A stretch of DNA of 64,000 nucleotides from Chryseobacterium sp. C-71 (lineage in GTDB: Bacteria > Bacteroidota > Bacteroidia > Flavobacteriales > Weeksellaceae): positions 868,001 to 932,000 of the forward strand of contig NZ_CP087131.1 in NCBI RefSeq assembly GCF_020911865.1, given 5' to 3'. This document shows, in pieces, positions 54,498-62,791 of the stretch. Position 1 is the first letter of the stretch; each line of letters starts with the position of its first letter. The notes beneath the pieces were generated by a model that did not search any database, had not been told where the DNA came from, and saw nothing but the letters and a program-made list of their open reading frames with translations. Position numbers and translations under genes: made by a program.

Positions 54498-54522
54498 TAG
54501 TTAGGAATCCTAACTATATTTG
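54498..54522 (+). promoter_or_regulatory. Palindromic operator overlapping the promoter of the thiol/MarR operon
   Basis: TAGTTAGGAATCCTAACTA (54498-54516) is a perfect 19-bp palindrome overlapping the -7 box TATATTTG (54515-54522), 36 nt before the 54559 start. This is an ideal repressor site; the MarR gene three genes downstream is the likely ligand. A half-site TAGTTAGGA recurs at 54811-54819 in the next gap. Confidence 0.7.
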
Positions 54523-54558
54523 CAGTAGAAATTATTCTAAACAATTAAAATTTATCAA

Positions 54559-54792
54559 ATGAAAAAATCAGTTTTTTATCATGCAGGTTGTCCGGTCTGT
54601 GTAAGTGCAGAACATGACATCATTAGTTTAATCGGTCAAGAAAATGTAGAAATTGTCCATCTTGGCGATAACAAGGAAAGAATTGCAGAAGCAGATCAAG
54701 CGGGTGTAAAATCTGTTCCGGCTTTGGTAACTCCTAATGGAAATGTTCTTCACATCAACTTTGGTGCTTCCATGGATGAAGTAAAAGGTTAA
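54559..54792 (+). CDS. Small thioredoxin-like protein with CPVC motif
   Basis: A 77-residue thioredoxin/glutaredoxin-like fold: MKKSVFYHAGCPVC (C11, C14), VEIVHLGDN and the cis-Pro region KSVPALVTPNG. It lacks a signal peptide, so it acts in the cytosol as a small disulfide reductant. It is the first gene of the operon with DUF2024 and the Cys-rich MarR. Confidence 0.85.
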   Translation: MKKSVFYHAGCPVCVSAEHDIISLIGQENVEIVHLGDNKERIAEADQAGVKSVPALVTPNGNVLHINFGASMDEVKG

Positions 54793-54801
54793 AAAAAAAT
54801 T

Positions 54802-54838
54802 TGCTTCACATAGTTAGGACTACTACCTTTGTGAAGCA
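54802..54838 (+). terminator. Internal terminator/attenuator with operator half-site in loop
   Basis: Stem TGCTTCACA (54802-54810) / TGTGAAGCA (54830-54838) followed by TTTTTAT. The loop contains TAGTTAGGACTACTA (54811-54825), a partial copy of the upstream operator. It may terminate most transcripts after the thioredoxin gene. Confidence 0.7.
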
Positions 54839-54880
54839 TTTTTATTTCTTATTTAAAACAATAATTAAATTTTAATAAAT

Positions 54881-55147
54881 ATGCAGGTAGCAGTTTGGGA
54901 CACGTATGTCAATAAAAAAGACGGAACAGTAATGCACTTCGATATCATTGCTCCAAAAGAAATAACCTCAGCAGATGTAATCTACGGATACGGAAAAGAT
55001 TATTTAAAAGGAAAAGGACAGGAAAATCAGGAACTTTCTTCTAAGGAATGCAGTTTCTGCCATATAGAAACACTTCTCCCACAATGGGAAACCGAGATTA
55101 ATGAAAAAGGCTACACCATTATAGAAATGGAAAATTGTAATGTATAA
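54881..55147 (+). CDS. DUF2024 family protein
   Basis: An 88-residue protein with the family hallmarks MQVAVWDTYVNKKDGTVMHFD and KECSFCHIET with C-x-x-C (C57, C60), ending EKGYTIIEMENCNV. Function unknown; the Cys pair suggests metal or redox activity. Its stop abuts the MarR start, so the two are coupled. Confidence 0.88.
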   Translation: MQVAVWDTYVNKKDGTVMHFDIIAPKEITSADVIYGYGKDYLKGKGQENQELSSKECSFCHIETLLPQWETEINEKGYTIIEMENCNV

Positions 55148-55759
55148 ATGAACGAATCAGATTTTAATTTAAAGCATCAAAACCAAAGCACGGAAAGCAA
55201 AATCGTGGCTTCCTTAGAAAGGATTTCGCAGGCTTTCCGTGTTTTGCTTTGGCAGGAAAGTAAAGAACATGCTTTGAGCCCGATTCAGGTGCAGGTTTTG
55301 ATTTTTCTTTTGAATCACAGCGATGAAAAAAGAAAAGTAAGTTATCTGGCTGATGAATTTAACATGACAAAAGCCACCATCAGCGAAACCGTAAAATCAC
55401 TCGAACAAAAAAATCTGATTACCAAAGAATACGAGCCTCACGACACCCGAAGCTACATTATTCATCTTACCCAGAAAGGAAAGGAAATTGCCGATAAAAC
55501 ATCTTATTTTACCAGGCAAATGAGCATTCCGCTGCAGAATTTAGATGAAGAAACCAAAGACAATCTTTTGGAAAGTCTGTTTGGAATGATTAATCATCTT
55601 AATAAATCAGGAGTGATTACGATTCAGAGAATGTGTACAACCTGCGCCTATTTCCGGCCATCATCTGAGGGGAAAGAGCCTGTTTGTGGTTTACTGCAAA
55701 AGGTTTTGTACGCCGAAGACCTCAGAATCGACTGCCCCGAACATCAAATGAAAGCTTAA
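55148..55759 (+). CDS. MarR family regulator with four-Cys C-terminal extension
   Basis: A 203-residue winged-helix protein. The MarR core (about 25-150) shows LSPIQVQVLIFLLNH, FNMTKATISETVKSLEQ and EPHDTRSYIIHLT. A C-terminal extension carries C163-x-x-C166, C180 and C196, able to bind zinc or an Fe-S cluster or to form disulfides. It follows DUF2024 without a gap and lies in an operon with a CPVC protein, so a thiol or metal sensor acting on the 54498 palindrome is likely. The sensing role is inference. Confidence 0.88.
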   Translation: MNESDFNLKHQNQSTESKIVASLERISQAFRVLLWQESKEHALSPIQVQVLIFLLNHSDEKRKVSYLADEFNMTKATISETVKSLEQKNLITKEYEPHDTRSYIIHLTQKGKEIADKTSYFTRQMSIPLQNLDEETKDNLLESLFGMINHLNKSGVITIQRMCTTCAYFRPSSEGKEPVCGLLQKVLYAEDLRIDCPEHQMKA

Positions 55760-55774
55760 ATTTAAATCTATACT

Positions 55775-56488
55775 ATGAATCTGTACAATCTTATTATTCA
55801 AGACAAAGAAGAAGTGACGCTCAATGATGTTTTCCTTGAACCAAAAAATAAGGAACAGTTTGTACAGCTCATCAAAGAGCAAACCTACGCCAAAGAACTG
55901 CAGGAATACGGACTTTCCGTCAACAATAAAATCCTTCTCGAAGGCAGTTCAGGCTGCGGAAAAACCATGACGGCAAAAGCAATTGCAAATGCTTTAGGGA
56001 AAAATATTATCATCCTCAACCTCAGCAATATCGTCTCCTCAAGAATCGGAGAAACTTCGCAAAACATTAAAATGATTTTTGATAAAGCAGCAAGAGAACG
56101 CTCAGTTCTTTTCCTTGATGAACTCGATCAGATCGGGAAAGCTCGTGGCAGTGACGATAAAGATGTTGGCGAAATGAGAAGATTGGTAAATACTTTAATC
56201 CAGCTGATTGATTATTATCCCGAAAATGCATTGTTACTTTGCGCCACCAATCACGCTGAAATCATTGATACTGCGATTATCAGACGTTTTCAACTGAAAA
56301 TAAAATACGAAATGCCTTCACAAGAATTTCTTGATTCTTTTTACGACAGTCTTCTTGCAAAATTCCCTGAAGATGTAAGGAATATTGAAAGGAAATATGA
56401 AATTTCATTTGCTGAAGCCAAGGACTATGCTTTTACTGTTATAAAATCAGTTTTGATTAATAAATTGGAAGCTAAACACAAAGTCTAA
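55775..56488 (+). CDS. AAA-type ATPase
   Basis: A 237-residue AAA domain protein. Walker A GSSGCGKT at 57-64, Walker B VLFLDELDQ, sensor 1 CATNH and an arginine finger in RRFQ are all present. It consists of the AAA core plus a short helical lid and has no protease or membrane part. Substrate unknown. It lies 15 nt after marR and directly before the YggS gene (1 nt). Confidence 0.88.
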   Translation: MNLYNLIIQDKEEVTLNDVFLEPKNKEQFVQLIKEQTYAKELQEYGLSVNNKILLEGSSGCGKTMTAKAIANALGKNIIILNLSNIVSSRIGETSQNIKMIFDKAARERSVLFLDELDQIGKARGSDDKDVGEMRRLVNTLIQLIDYYPENALLLCATNHAEIIDTAIIRRFQLKIKYEMPSQEFLDSFYDSLLAKFPEDVRNIERKYEISFAEAKDYAFTVIKSVLINKLEAKHKV

Positions 56489-56489
56489 A

Positions 56490-57230
56490 ATGAAAGAAGA
56501 TATTCTCCACAACTTAGAAATCATCAACAACAGAATAAAAAACGCCTGTGAAAAAGCTGGTCGAAACGTTGATGAAGTGAAATTGTTACTGGCAACCAAA
56601 ACTGTTTCGGCAGAAAGAATAAAAATAGCTTTAGAAAACGGACAGACTTTAATTGCCGAAAATAAAGTCCAGGAACTGAAAGAAAAGCATAAAGATTTAA
56701 AAAGTTTTCCGCACGAAAATCACTTTATAGGGCATCTTCAAACCAATAAAATCATAGATATTTTAAAGTATGATGTGAGGTGTCTGCAATCTCTCGATCG
56801 CTTTGAGCTCGCCATGAAACTTCATCAAAAACTTTCAGCAGAAGGAAAAACGATGGATGTTTTAATTCAGGTAAATACGTCTGATGAAGAAAGTAAATTT
56901 GGAATTCATCCGGATTCCGCCATTGATTTGATTGAAAAAGTTTCTAAATTTCATACTTTAAAAATCAAAGGTCTCATGACGATCGGACTTTTCAGTGTAG
57001 AAACCGAAAACGTAAGACAGTGTTTTAAAATCCTGAAAAATTTACAAGAGGAAATCATTCAGCAAAACATTGCCAATGTAGAAATGAAAGAACTATCCAT
57101 GGGAATGAGCAGCGATCTGGAAACCGCAATTGAAGAAGGTTCTACGATTGTGAGAGTGGGAACAGCGGTTTTCGGAGCGAGAATTTATCCGGATTCTTAT
57201 TATTGGGATGAAGGGAAAATAAAAAAATAA
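56490..57230 (+). CDS. YggS family PLP-binding protein
   Basis: A 246-residue single-barrel PLP protein. The PLP lysine lies in LLATKTVSAERI, with AENKVQELKEKH, FIGHLQTNK, GLMTIG and ELSMGMSSDLETAIEEGSTIVRVGTA, the standard YggS/PLPBP set. It balances free PLP in the cytosol. It starts 1 nt after the AAA gene. Confidence 0.95.
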   Translation: MKEDILHNLEIINNRIKNACEKAGRNVDEVKLLLATKTVSAERIKIALENGQTLIAENKVQELKEKHKDLKSFPHENHFIGHLQTNKIIDILKYDVRCLQSLDRFELAMKLHQKLSAEGKTMDVLIQVNTSDEESKFGIHPDSAIDLIEKVSKFHTLKIKGLMTIGLFSVETENVRQCFKILKNLQEEIIQQNIANVEMKELSMGMSSDLETAIEEGSTIVRVGTAVFGARIYPDSYYWDEGKIKK

Positions 57231-57290
57231 TTTTAAATTTATTGTCAACACATTGTAGTATTTTCACAACCCAAAATAAGTTTAATTGAA

Positions 57291-57815
57291 ATGAATGAGA
57301 TACTAAATTTAATTGACGATGAATTATTTCACCAAAATATTGATGCAGAAATTACTTCAGATAAAATTGAGTGGAAAGATAATTTCGGCGCAGAAAACGA
57401 AATTATAATAAATTTTTGTGACAGATATTTAGATAATCTTGCTTGGTGGAAATTTAACAGTGCAGGCAAAGATCTGGTAATGTTCACACAAGATAATTTT
57501 CTCGTGTCATGGCAACCACCACTTAATAATATGGGAATGTCTCTCGGCTGTAAATATTTAAAATTTCACAAAAACATACTTGTTGTTGCTTATCAGGATA
57601 AACATTATCAAAGACTTTACAGTTTGAATACAAAAGATCTGAAAGCTACCGAATTATATTTGTGTAGAAAACTTCATGTTGCTTTAATTGATAATATACT
57701 CTTCATTAAAGATGATGAAAAGAGTGCCTATTTATCAATCAATCTTGATTCAGATTTAAGTGTAAAAACATTTCATGACGAAGCATTTTTTAAATTAAAT
57801 GGAATTGATATTTAA
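57291..57815 (+). CDS. Unknown 174-residue protein
   Basis: A soluble acidic protein of beta-rich appearance (ENEIIINFCDRYLDNLAWWKF, LVMFTQDNFLVSWQPPL, YLKFHKNILVVAYQDKHYQRLY). It looks like a small beta-propeller-like or immunity-type protein, but no family is recognised. It lies 60 nt after yggS and 33 nt before the DUF5063 gene, with which it may form a pair. Confidence 0.6.
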   Translation: MNEILNLIDDELFHQNIDAEITSDKIEWKDNFGAENEIIINFCDRYLDNLAWWKFNSAGKDLVMFTQDNFLVSWQPPLNNMGMSLGCKYLKFHKNILVVAYQDKHYQRLYSLNTKDLKATELYLCRKLHVALIDNILFIKDDEKSAYLSINLDSDLSVKTFHDEAFFKLNGIDI

Positions 57816-57848
57816 TTTAAAATTCTATCCCAATCAGAAGAAATAATA

Positions 57849-58310
57849 ATGATAACAAAACTGATTCATACGATAGACCAAATCGTAAAATTTGGATTAG
57901 AGCCAAACTTAATAATCACTAAAAATGAAAGAGATCTGTCCTTGGAAAAATCTCTGATAACTATTTACAGTTTATACTTTGACATTAACTATGAACATGA
58001 CAATACTGATTATTCAGAATACAATGAACACAAATATGCTGATATAAGAAAGAATGTTGAAAGTAATTTTCCAGACTTTGGTTTTTACAACATTGCTCTT
58101 GATCTTATGGATACTTGTGCAAAAGATAACACTGCAATCGGTGATGCAATAGACGATTTATCAGATATTATCCTTGATCTATTACAAATAAAATGGAGAA
58201 TAGAAAACAACAGCTCTGATGACGGACTTTGGTATTTTCAGTTTATTTTTTCTGGTCACATCCAGCAGCATATTATCGATTTATTAAACTATTTAAAACA
58301 GAGAAAATAA
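57849..58310 (+). CDS. DUF5063 domain protein
   Basis: A 153-residue soluble helical protein. The pattern LSLEKSLITIYSLYFDI, DIRKNVESNFPDFGFYNIALDL, DAIDDLSDIILDLLQIKWRIEN and HIQQHIIDLLNYLKQR matches DUF5063. Function unknown; small proteins of this type can be immunity proteins or accessory factors. It is the last clear gene before a decayed region. Confidence 0.75.
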   Translation: MITKLIHTIDQIVKFGLEPNLIITKNERDLSLEKSLITIYSLYFDINYEHDNTDYSEYNEHKYADIRKNVESNFPDFGFYNIALDLMDTCAKDNTAIGDAIDDLSDIILDLLQIKWRIENNSSDDGLWYFQFIFSGHIQQHIIDLLNYLKQRK

Positions 58311-58603
58311 CAAGCCAGCACAAACTTACAAGTTTCTACTTACTACTCATCCATTCTCCTTCCCCATCCTCCCCAAAATCATCTCCCGCAATCTCTTCAT
58401 TCGCATCACCCTAATTTCCCAGCGCAGAAATCACAGGAATCAGCATCTTCCCAAAATCGGTAAAAAAATACTCAACTTTTGGCGGAACCTGTGCGTATTT
58501 TAAAAAATTAAGTATCTAACATTCATCTAGATTTTATGAGACAAATTTCTGATTTCAACCAATAAAATAGTACGATAGATCGCTTAAGTGATCCGATGAC
58601 CGC
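58311..58603. other. Decayed intergenic region
   Basis: No intact gene. It holds the HxlR fragment at 58411-58500 and AT-rich sequence up to the heptad-repeat remnant. Confidence 0.6.
58411..58500 (-). pseudogene. C-terminal fragment of an HxlR family regulator
   Basis: The minus strand encodes KYAQVPPKVEYFFTDFGKML then IPVISALGN and a TAG (58411-58413). This is the typical C-terminal half of an HxlR HTH (VPPKVEYxLTxxG). The DNA-binding part is missing upstream, where the frame is lost in AT-rich sequence. Confidence 0.65.
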
Positions 58604-58711
58604 TTCAACCGTTTAGAAACAGCAGTCAAGTATTCAATTGAAGCAATCAATCGTTTCTAAGAGGCAATCAAATACAATTTATTATATTTCAACACCTTAC
58701 AGGCATTTTAG
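58604..58711 (+). repeat. Decayed copy of the 21-bp/heptad repeat
   Basis: TTCAACCGTTTAGAAACAGC starts a series of three 21-bp units followed by a tail that aligns with the end of the 19576-19752 ORF (IKYNLLYFNTLQAF against IKHNLLHINTLHRL). The frame has a TAA at 58658-58660 and ends TAG at 58709-58711. No gene like the 230-residue protein follows it, so this copy seems to have lost its partner. Confidence 0.6.
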
Positions 58712-58838
58712 AAAAATTAGCAGATTTAACAAACAAGATGATGAAGACTGCAAACAAAGTTTCCAACACAAAAAACAACACGTAATTTCAAACTGACACG
58801 AATCAGAAAAACAAAAGGATTAGATTCATAAGGTTAAT

Positions 58839-58993
58839 AAAACCACCCCGTCAAAATTCTTTGAATTTTTGCCACCTCTCCTTTGGAGGGGAGTCATAAT
58901 TCAATCTAAACATTGCAAAAATTTCAAGCCGTAATTAATTCCCCTCCTCCGGAGGGGTGGATTTTTCCGAAAGGAAAAAGACGGGGTGGTTTT
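58839..58993. repeat. 155-bp inverted-repeat element
   Basis: The ends are perfect 14-bp inverted repeats: AAAACCACCCCGTC (58839-58852) and GACGGGGTGGTTTT (58980-58993). Inside are two further hairpins, CTCCTTTGGAGGGGAG (near 58877) and CCCCTCCTCCGGAGGGG (near 58943). No ORF is present. A truncated copy lies at 15373. The form is that of a MITE or other non-autonomous repeat. Confidence 0.75.
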
Positions 58994-59013
58994 AAAAGCG
59001 TAAAACAGAAAAA

Positions 59014-59040
59014 AAATCCTTTCAAATAAATGAAAGGATC
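59014..59040 (-). terminator. Intrinsic terminator of the pectate lyase gene
   Basis: Stem ATCCTTTCA (59016-59024) / TGAAAGGAT (59031-59039) with a 6-nt loop; the minus strand continues in a run of T. It lies 42 nt after the stop of the lyase gene. Confidence 0.7.
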
Positions 59041-59081
59041 TTCTAATGTAATATGAAATAAACTAAGTGTGCTCTTATTTT

Positions 59082-62000
59082 TTACTGAACAATAATTTTA
59101 AAGTTGCTGTTCAGATTATCCCCTGAAACATTCAGAATATAATTTCCTGATACTTTTCTGCCACCCATATTCAGGTTAAAAGTTCCGTTTCCGTTGGCAT
59201 TCAACTTTTCTTTGATAATCACCTTTCCGGTCATGTCCATTACGGTTGCCGTTAAGCTTGATTTTTTATATTCAGGAAGTTTAATGAATAACTGATCTTT
59301 CACAGGATTCGGATATACACTTCCAACATTTTTGCTGATGCTGAATTCTGAGTTAGCTAAAACCGCCTGATTGTACAAAGCAGAAATTTCCGTTGGAGAT
59401 AAGGCGTAATTGTACATTTTCAATTCATCGAATGCACCTCTATAAGGAGCCGAAGCATTGGTGGTAGCCTGAAACTCGAGTTCACCAATATTTCCAATGA
59501 TGAAATCACTCGCTTCACCAATTCCACCTACGGCAGTTTCGTCGGTTTCTACCATGAATATGCCATTTCTGTAAATTCGGATCTTATGTGCCGTGATATC
59601 TCTCTGAAGAACCACGTGCAGCCACGTTCCGTTGAAATAATTCGCTATCGGAGATGTAATTTCCTTTTTCGTTACATCATCATCAATCGCAAAACGCAGC
59701 TGGCCACCTTTCATTTCTACATTGAAACGTTTTCCTGTTGCACCTGTTGCCGTATTTTTGGTAATCGAACCTTTGCACAATACATAAAGACTCGTTGCCG
59801 AAGACGATGGAATCATACTTGCCGGAGCTTTCATCCAGTAAGAAACGGTAAATGAATTCGTATTAAACAAAATCTGATCCTGATGCGGAATACTCGCTAT
59901 ATAAGGAGTGTTCGGCGAAGTCGCCAAATCTAAGGCATAGTTTTCTTTTCCCGGAACTCTTACATTCCCATTATCGTAAGCAACATTTAAAGTTCCGTTG
60001 TTGGCATACGTTGTAACATCTGCAATTTGCTCACCTGATGACGGTATTTCTGAGAATGGCCAGTTTCCGACAAGACTCGGCGTCAGCGCACGGAAACTCC
60101 AGACATCTCCCGTTACAGAGCCCAATGCATTAGAAGAATCAATTCTCCAGTAATAATTGGTTGCTGTATTTAAATTGGTCAACTGATATGATGGTGTCGC
60201 AGAATAAGGTACGGTTGCCACATTCGTTAAATTTTGAGGGTCTGTTCCAAAATGAACGGTGTAAGTAGTGGTATTGGTACTGCCTGTCCATTTTAACAAT
60301 AAATTTCCGTTCGTCAACTGTACATCATTAAACCCGTTTGCTGGTGTTGGAGTGGTTGCTTTTGTAGGAGCTGATGGAACTGGTGGTGTAGTGATTGACG
60401 CATTCGCTGTATAGACAGAAGAATCAGTAGCATTGGTCGCTTTTACTCTGTAATAATACTGAGTATTCGGTGTTAAACTTATTTCATTGTAGCTTGTGGT
60501 ATTCGCAGGCAATGTAGCAATAACTGTAAATGCAGTACCATTTAATGAACGTTCTAATACATAATTGGTTTCATTCGTTGCATTATCACTCCAATTTACA
60601 GTTAAAGAACTAGTAGCTGGAGTTCCCGATGTCAAAGCATTCGTAAAATTCACCCCTGATGGTGGGATAACAAAATCCGGAGCAGGTGTATTAGGTAAAC
60701 CGTTAATGTAAACCTCAATATTCAGATAAGGAGCATTTGTTGTGCTTACGTTTAATGCATCTGCAACATTTGGATTCAATCCGTTTGCAGTTTCCCATGC
60801 ATCGGGCATCCCATCATTGTCGGTATCTAAAGGAGCCGGAGCACCATAAATATGGCCTGCACCGCCATTGGTAAAACCAAATTGAGTGGTTAAATCAGTC
60901 TGTACATACACATACGCAGCAGTTGTTCCTTTCGATTGCAGATCTGAAATCATCAGACCATCCACCTGATCACGTTTCGGATAAGATGCTCCCACGCCTG
61001 CAATGATATTATCAAATGCACCCTGAGCCGTCAATACAGGGTTCTTCATCGGATAATCGTACGAAGTTGGCTGTATTGCATTGATGTCTCCCACAGGATA
61101 TCCCGTCAGATCCTGTGGAACTAAAGCTCCATCTAAAACACCATTTTTATTATTATCAAAGTAATTTCCGGAACCGTATAAATTAAAATTGGCATTACCA
61201 ACACTGAAAGGTGTAGTTACTGCGCTGTTGGTATTAGGACCTCCGATAAAATAATTGTTAATGATGTTTACATATGAAGCACCTGCAGAATCTCCACCCA
61301 TAATGTACGCTTCACCAGACTGAGTGTGTCCGTACGTGTTTCCATAATTCCCCCAGTTGTAAACGACATTGTTTACAAACTCGTTGATTCCTTTTACCTT
61401 ATTATTTCGGGTTTTATTACAGATATATAAATTCCCTATTAAACTGATTTTTCCTCCGGCAGACGGTTGCATCAAACCTCCCGCAGAATGATTGTGACGA
61501 TGTAATCCCTGTCCGATAATTGAATTTTGAATGGTAATATTATCAGGACTCGTACCATTATTATCCCAATTGATGGAGAAAACCTCATCTGTTCCCCAGG
61601 TAAACGTCATGTGATCCAGAATGATATTCGCCCCGTTGGAAATTCCAGATGCATCCTGATTTTGCGACGTTCCGCCATAACGGATACGCATATATCTTGC
61701 AATGGTATTACTCGATCCTGAAAAAGAAACTCTCGGTCCTAAAAACAAAATCCCTTCTCCCGGAGCGGTTTGTCCTGCAATCGTTGTATTGGCAGCAACA
61801 GCAACTACAGATTGTAAATTAACAATCCCTCCCACTTTAAAGATGACAAATCTTCCCGGCTGGCTCACCGCATCACGGAAAGAGCCTGCACCGCTATCAT
61901 TTAAATTCGTAACTAAATAAATTTGAGGATTGGCTGCACCTCTTGCTCCGGTGGTATATCTACCAAAACCGGTAGCTTCAGGAAATGCTAATGTCTGAGC

Positions 62001-62084
62001 ATCTAAGCCAGCAGCGGATAAGGTCAATCCACACAACAGCAAAGATTTTAAAGCTTGCTTAATGAGTAAAGTTTTCTTGTTCAT
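59082..62084 (-). CDS. Modular pectate lyase (PL1-type) with FN3, LamG and T9SS tail
   Basis: A 1000-residue secreted protein. Signal peptide to about 29 (GLDAQ); right-handed beta-helix lyase domain about 30-420, starting FPEATGFGRYTTGARG and with NIILDHMTFTWGTDEVFS, where Asp/Arg and Ca ligands of PL1 are expected. A calcium-type DTDNDGMPDAWE loop follows, then two FN3-like domains (about 485-670), a LamG/concanavalin-like domain (about 680-905) and a T9SS signal (VYPNPVKDQLFIKLPEYKK) to the end. It cleaves polygalacturonate outside the cell, in line with the GH28/CE12/GH106 cluster at the window start. Subfamily not assigned. Confidence 0.85.
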   Translation of the reverse strand: MNKKTLLIKQALKSLLLCGLTLSAAGLDAQTLAFPEATGFGRYTTGARGAANPQIYLVTNLNDSGAGSFRDAVSQPGRFVIFKVGGIVNLQSVVAVAANTTIAGQTAPGEGILFLGPRVSFSGSSNTIARYMRIRYGGTSQNQDASGISNGANIILDHMTFTWGTDEVFSINWDNNGTSPDNITIQNSIIGQGLHRHNHSAGGLMQPSAGGKISLIGNLYICNKTRNNKVKGINEFVNNVVYNWGNYGNTYGHTQSGEAYIMGGDSAGASYVNIINNYFIGGPNTNSAVTTPFSVGNANFNLYGSGNYFDNNKNGVLDGALVPQDLTGYPVGDINAIQPTSYDYPMKNPVLTAQGAFDNIIAGVGASYPKRDQVDGLMISDLQSKGTTAAYVYVQTDLTTQFGFTNGGAGHIYGAPAPLDTDNDGMPDAWETANGLNPNVADALNVSTTNAPYLNIEVYINGLPNTPAPDFVIPPSGVNFTNALTSGTPATSSLTVNWSDNATNETNYVLERSLNGTAFTVIATLPANTTSYNEISLTPNTQYYYRVKATNATDSSVYTANASITTPPVPSAPTKATTPTPANGFNDVQLTNGNLLLKWTGSTNTTTYTVHFGTDPQNLTNVATVPYSATPSYQLTNLNTATNYYWRIDSSNALGSVTGDVWSFRALTPSLVGNWPFSEIPSSGEQIADVTTYANNGTLNVAYDNGNVRVPGKENYALDLATSPNTPYIASIPHQDQILFNTNSFTVSYWMKAPASMIPSSSATSLYVLCKGSITKNTATGATGKRFNVEMKGGQLRFAIDDDVTKKEITSPIANYFNGTWLHVVLQRDITAHKIRIYRNGIFMVETDETAVGGIGEASDFIIGNIGELEFQATTNASAPYRGAFDELKMYNYALSPTEISALYNQAVLANSEFSISKNVGSVYPNPVKDQLFIKLPEYKKSSLTATVMDMTGKVIIKEKLNANGNGTFNLNMGGRKVSGNYILNVSGDNLNSNFKIIVQ

Positions 62085-62532
62085 GTAATATTAATTTTGT
62101 GTTAACCAAGCTAAAAACAAACTCAAATATGAGCATCCTGTCCCATCCTGCCACTTCCTAAAAATCAAACATTTACAATCATAATCATCTTTTTCGCACT
62201 ACTTAAATAAACTTCAACATACTGAAAATCATAAAATAAAAGAGTATAAGATTTCCCGTTTTTTAAACTTAAAACTTCAAATTCTGTTTTTCATAATTAT
62301 TTGAGATTGAATGAAGAATTGTTTTTCAATCGATATGTTTTCAATTTCAGAGATGATATTTTGATTCGATTGATGTACGGAAATATTGTTACTAGAAAAA
62401 ATAAATCTCATAAGTATTTATTCTCTGGCTTTGTTATTGCGTTACGAAAAATATGACAATTTAAATTTAAGATTTGCCTTTAAAAGTGATCTGATAATTT
62501 AAATAAAGTATAAAATCACTAAAAATATTATT
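62085..62532. other. 448-nt intergenic region between divergent genes
   Basis: AT-rich, no gene or repeat recognised. It must hold the promoters of the lyase gene (minus) and the 62533 gene (plus). Confidence 0.5.
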
Positions 62533-62754
62533 ATGCAGTTTATTGAATTTAAAAAAGAACATTTCATTCATGACGAAAAAAACAATAACTATTTCCTTGA
62601 AATTCCAAAAGACGAAATAGGTTTTGGAGATGTTAAGTTACAAAAGAAACAAGATGATGGTACTCTTGCCGAAATTGATGCTGAAATCATCGATGATCTT
62701 ATAAAAATCAAAATTATTCTAGAAAATCCGCAAGATATAAGAGTGAATTTTTAA
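62533..62754 (+). CDS. Unknown 73-residue protein
   Basis: A soluble acidic protein (MQFIEFKKEHFIHDEKNNNY, EIPKDEIGFGDVKLQKK, LIKIKIILENPQDIRVNF) of likely beta-alpha-beta form. No family is recognised. It lies 37 nt before the MetA-like gene, so the two may be co-transcribed. Confidence 0.6.
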   Translation: MQFIEFKKEHFIHDEKNNNYFLEIPKDEIGFGDVKLQKKQDDGTLAEIDAEIIDDLIKIKIILENPQDIRVNF

Positions 62755-62791
62755 TTTTAAAAGTGAATTCACACAAGCACAAAATATAACC

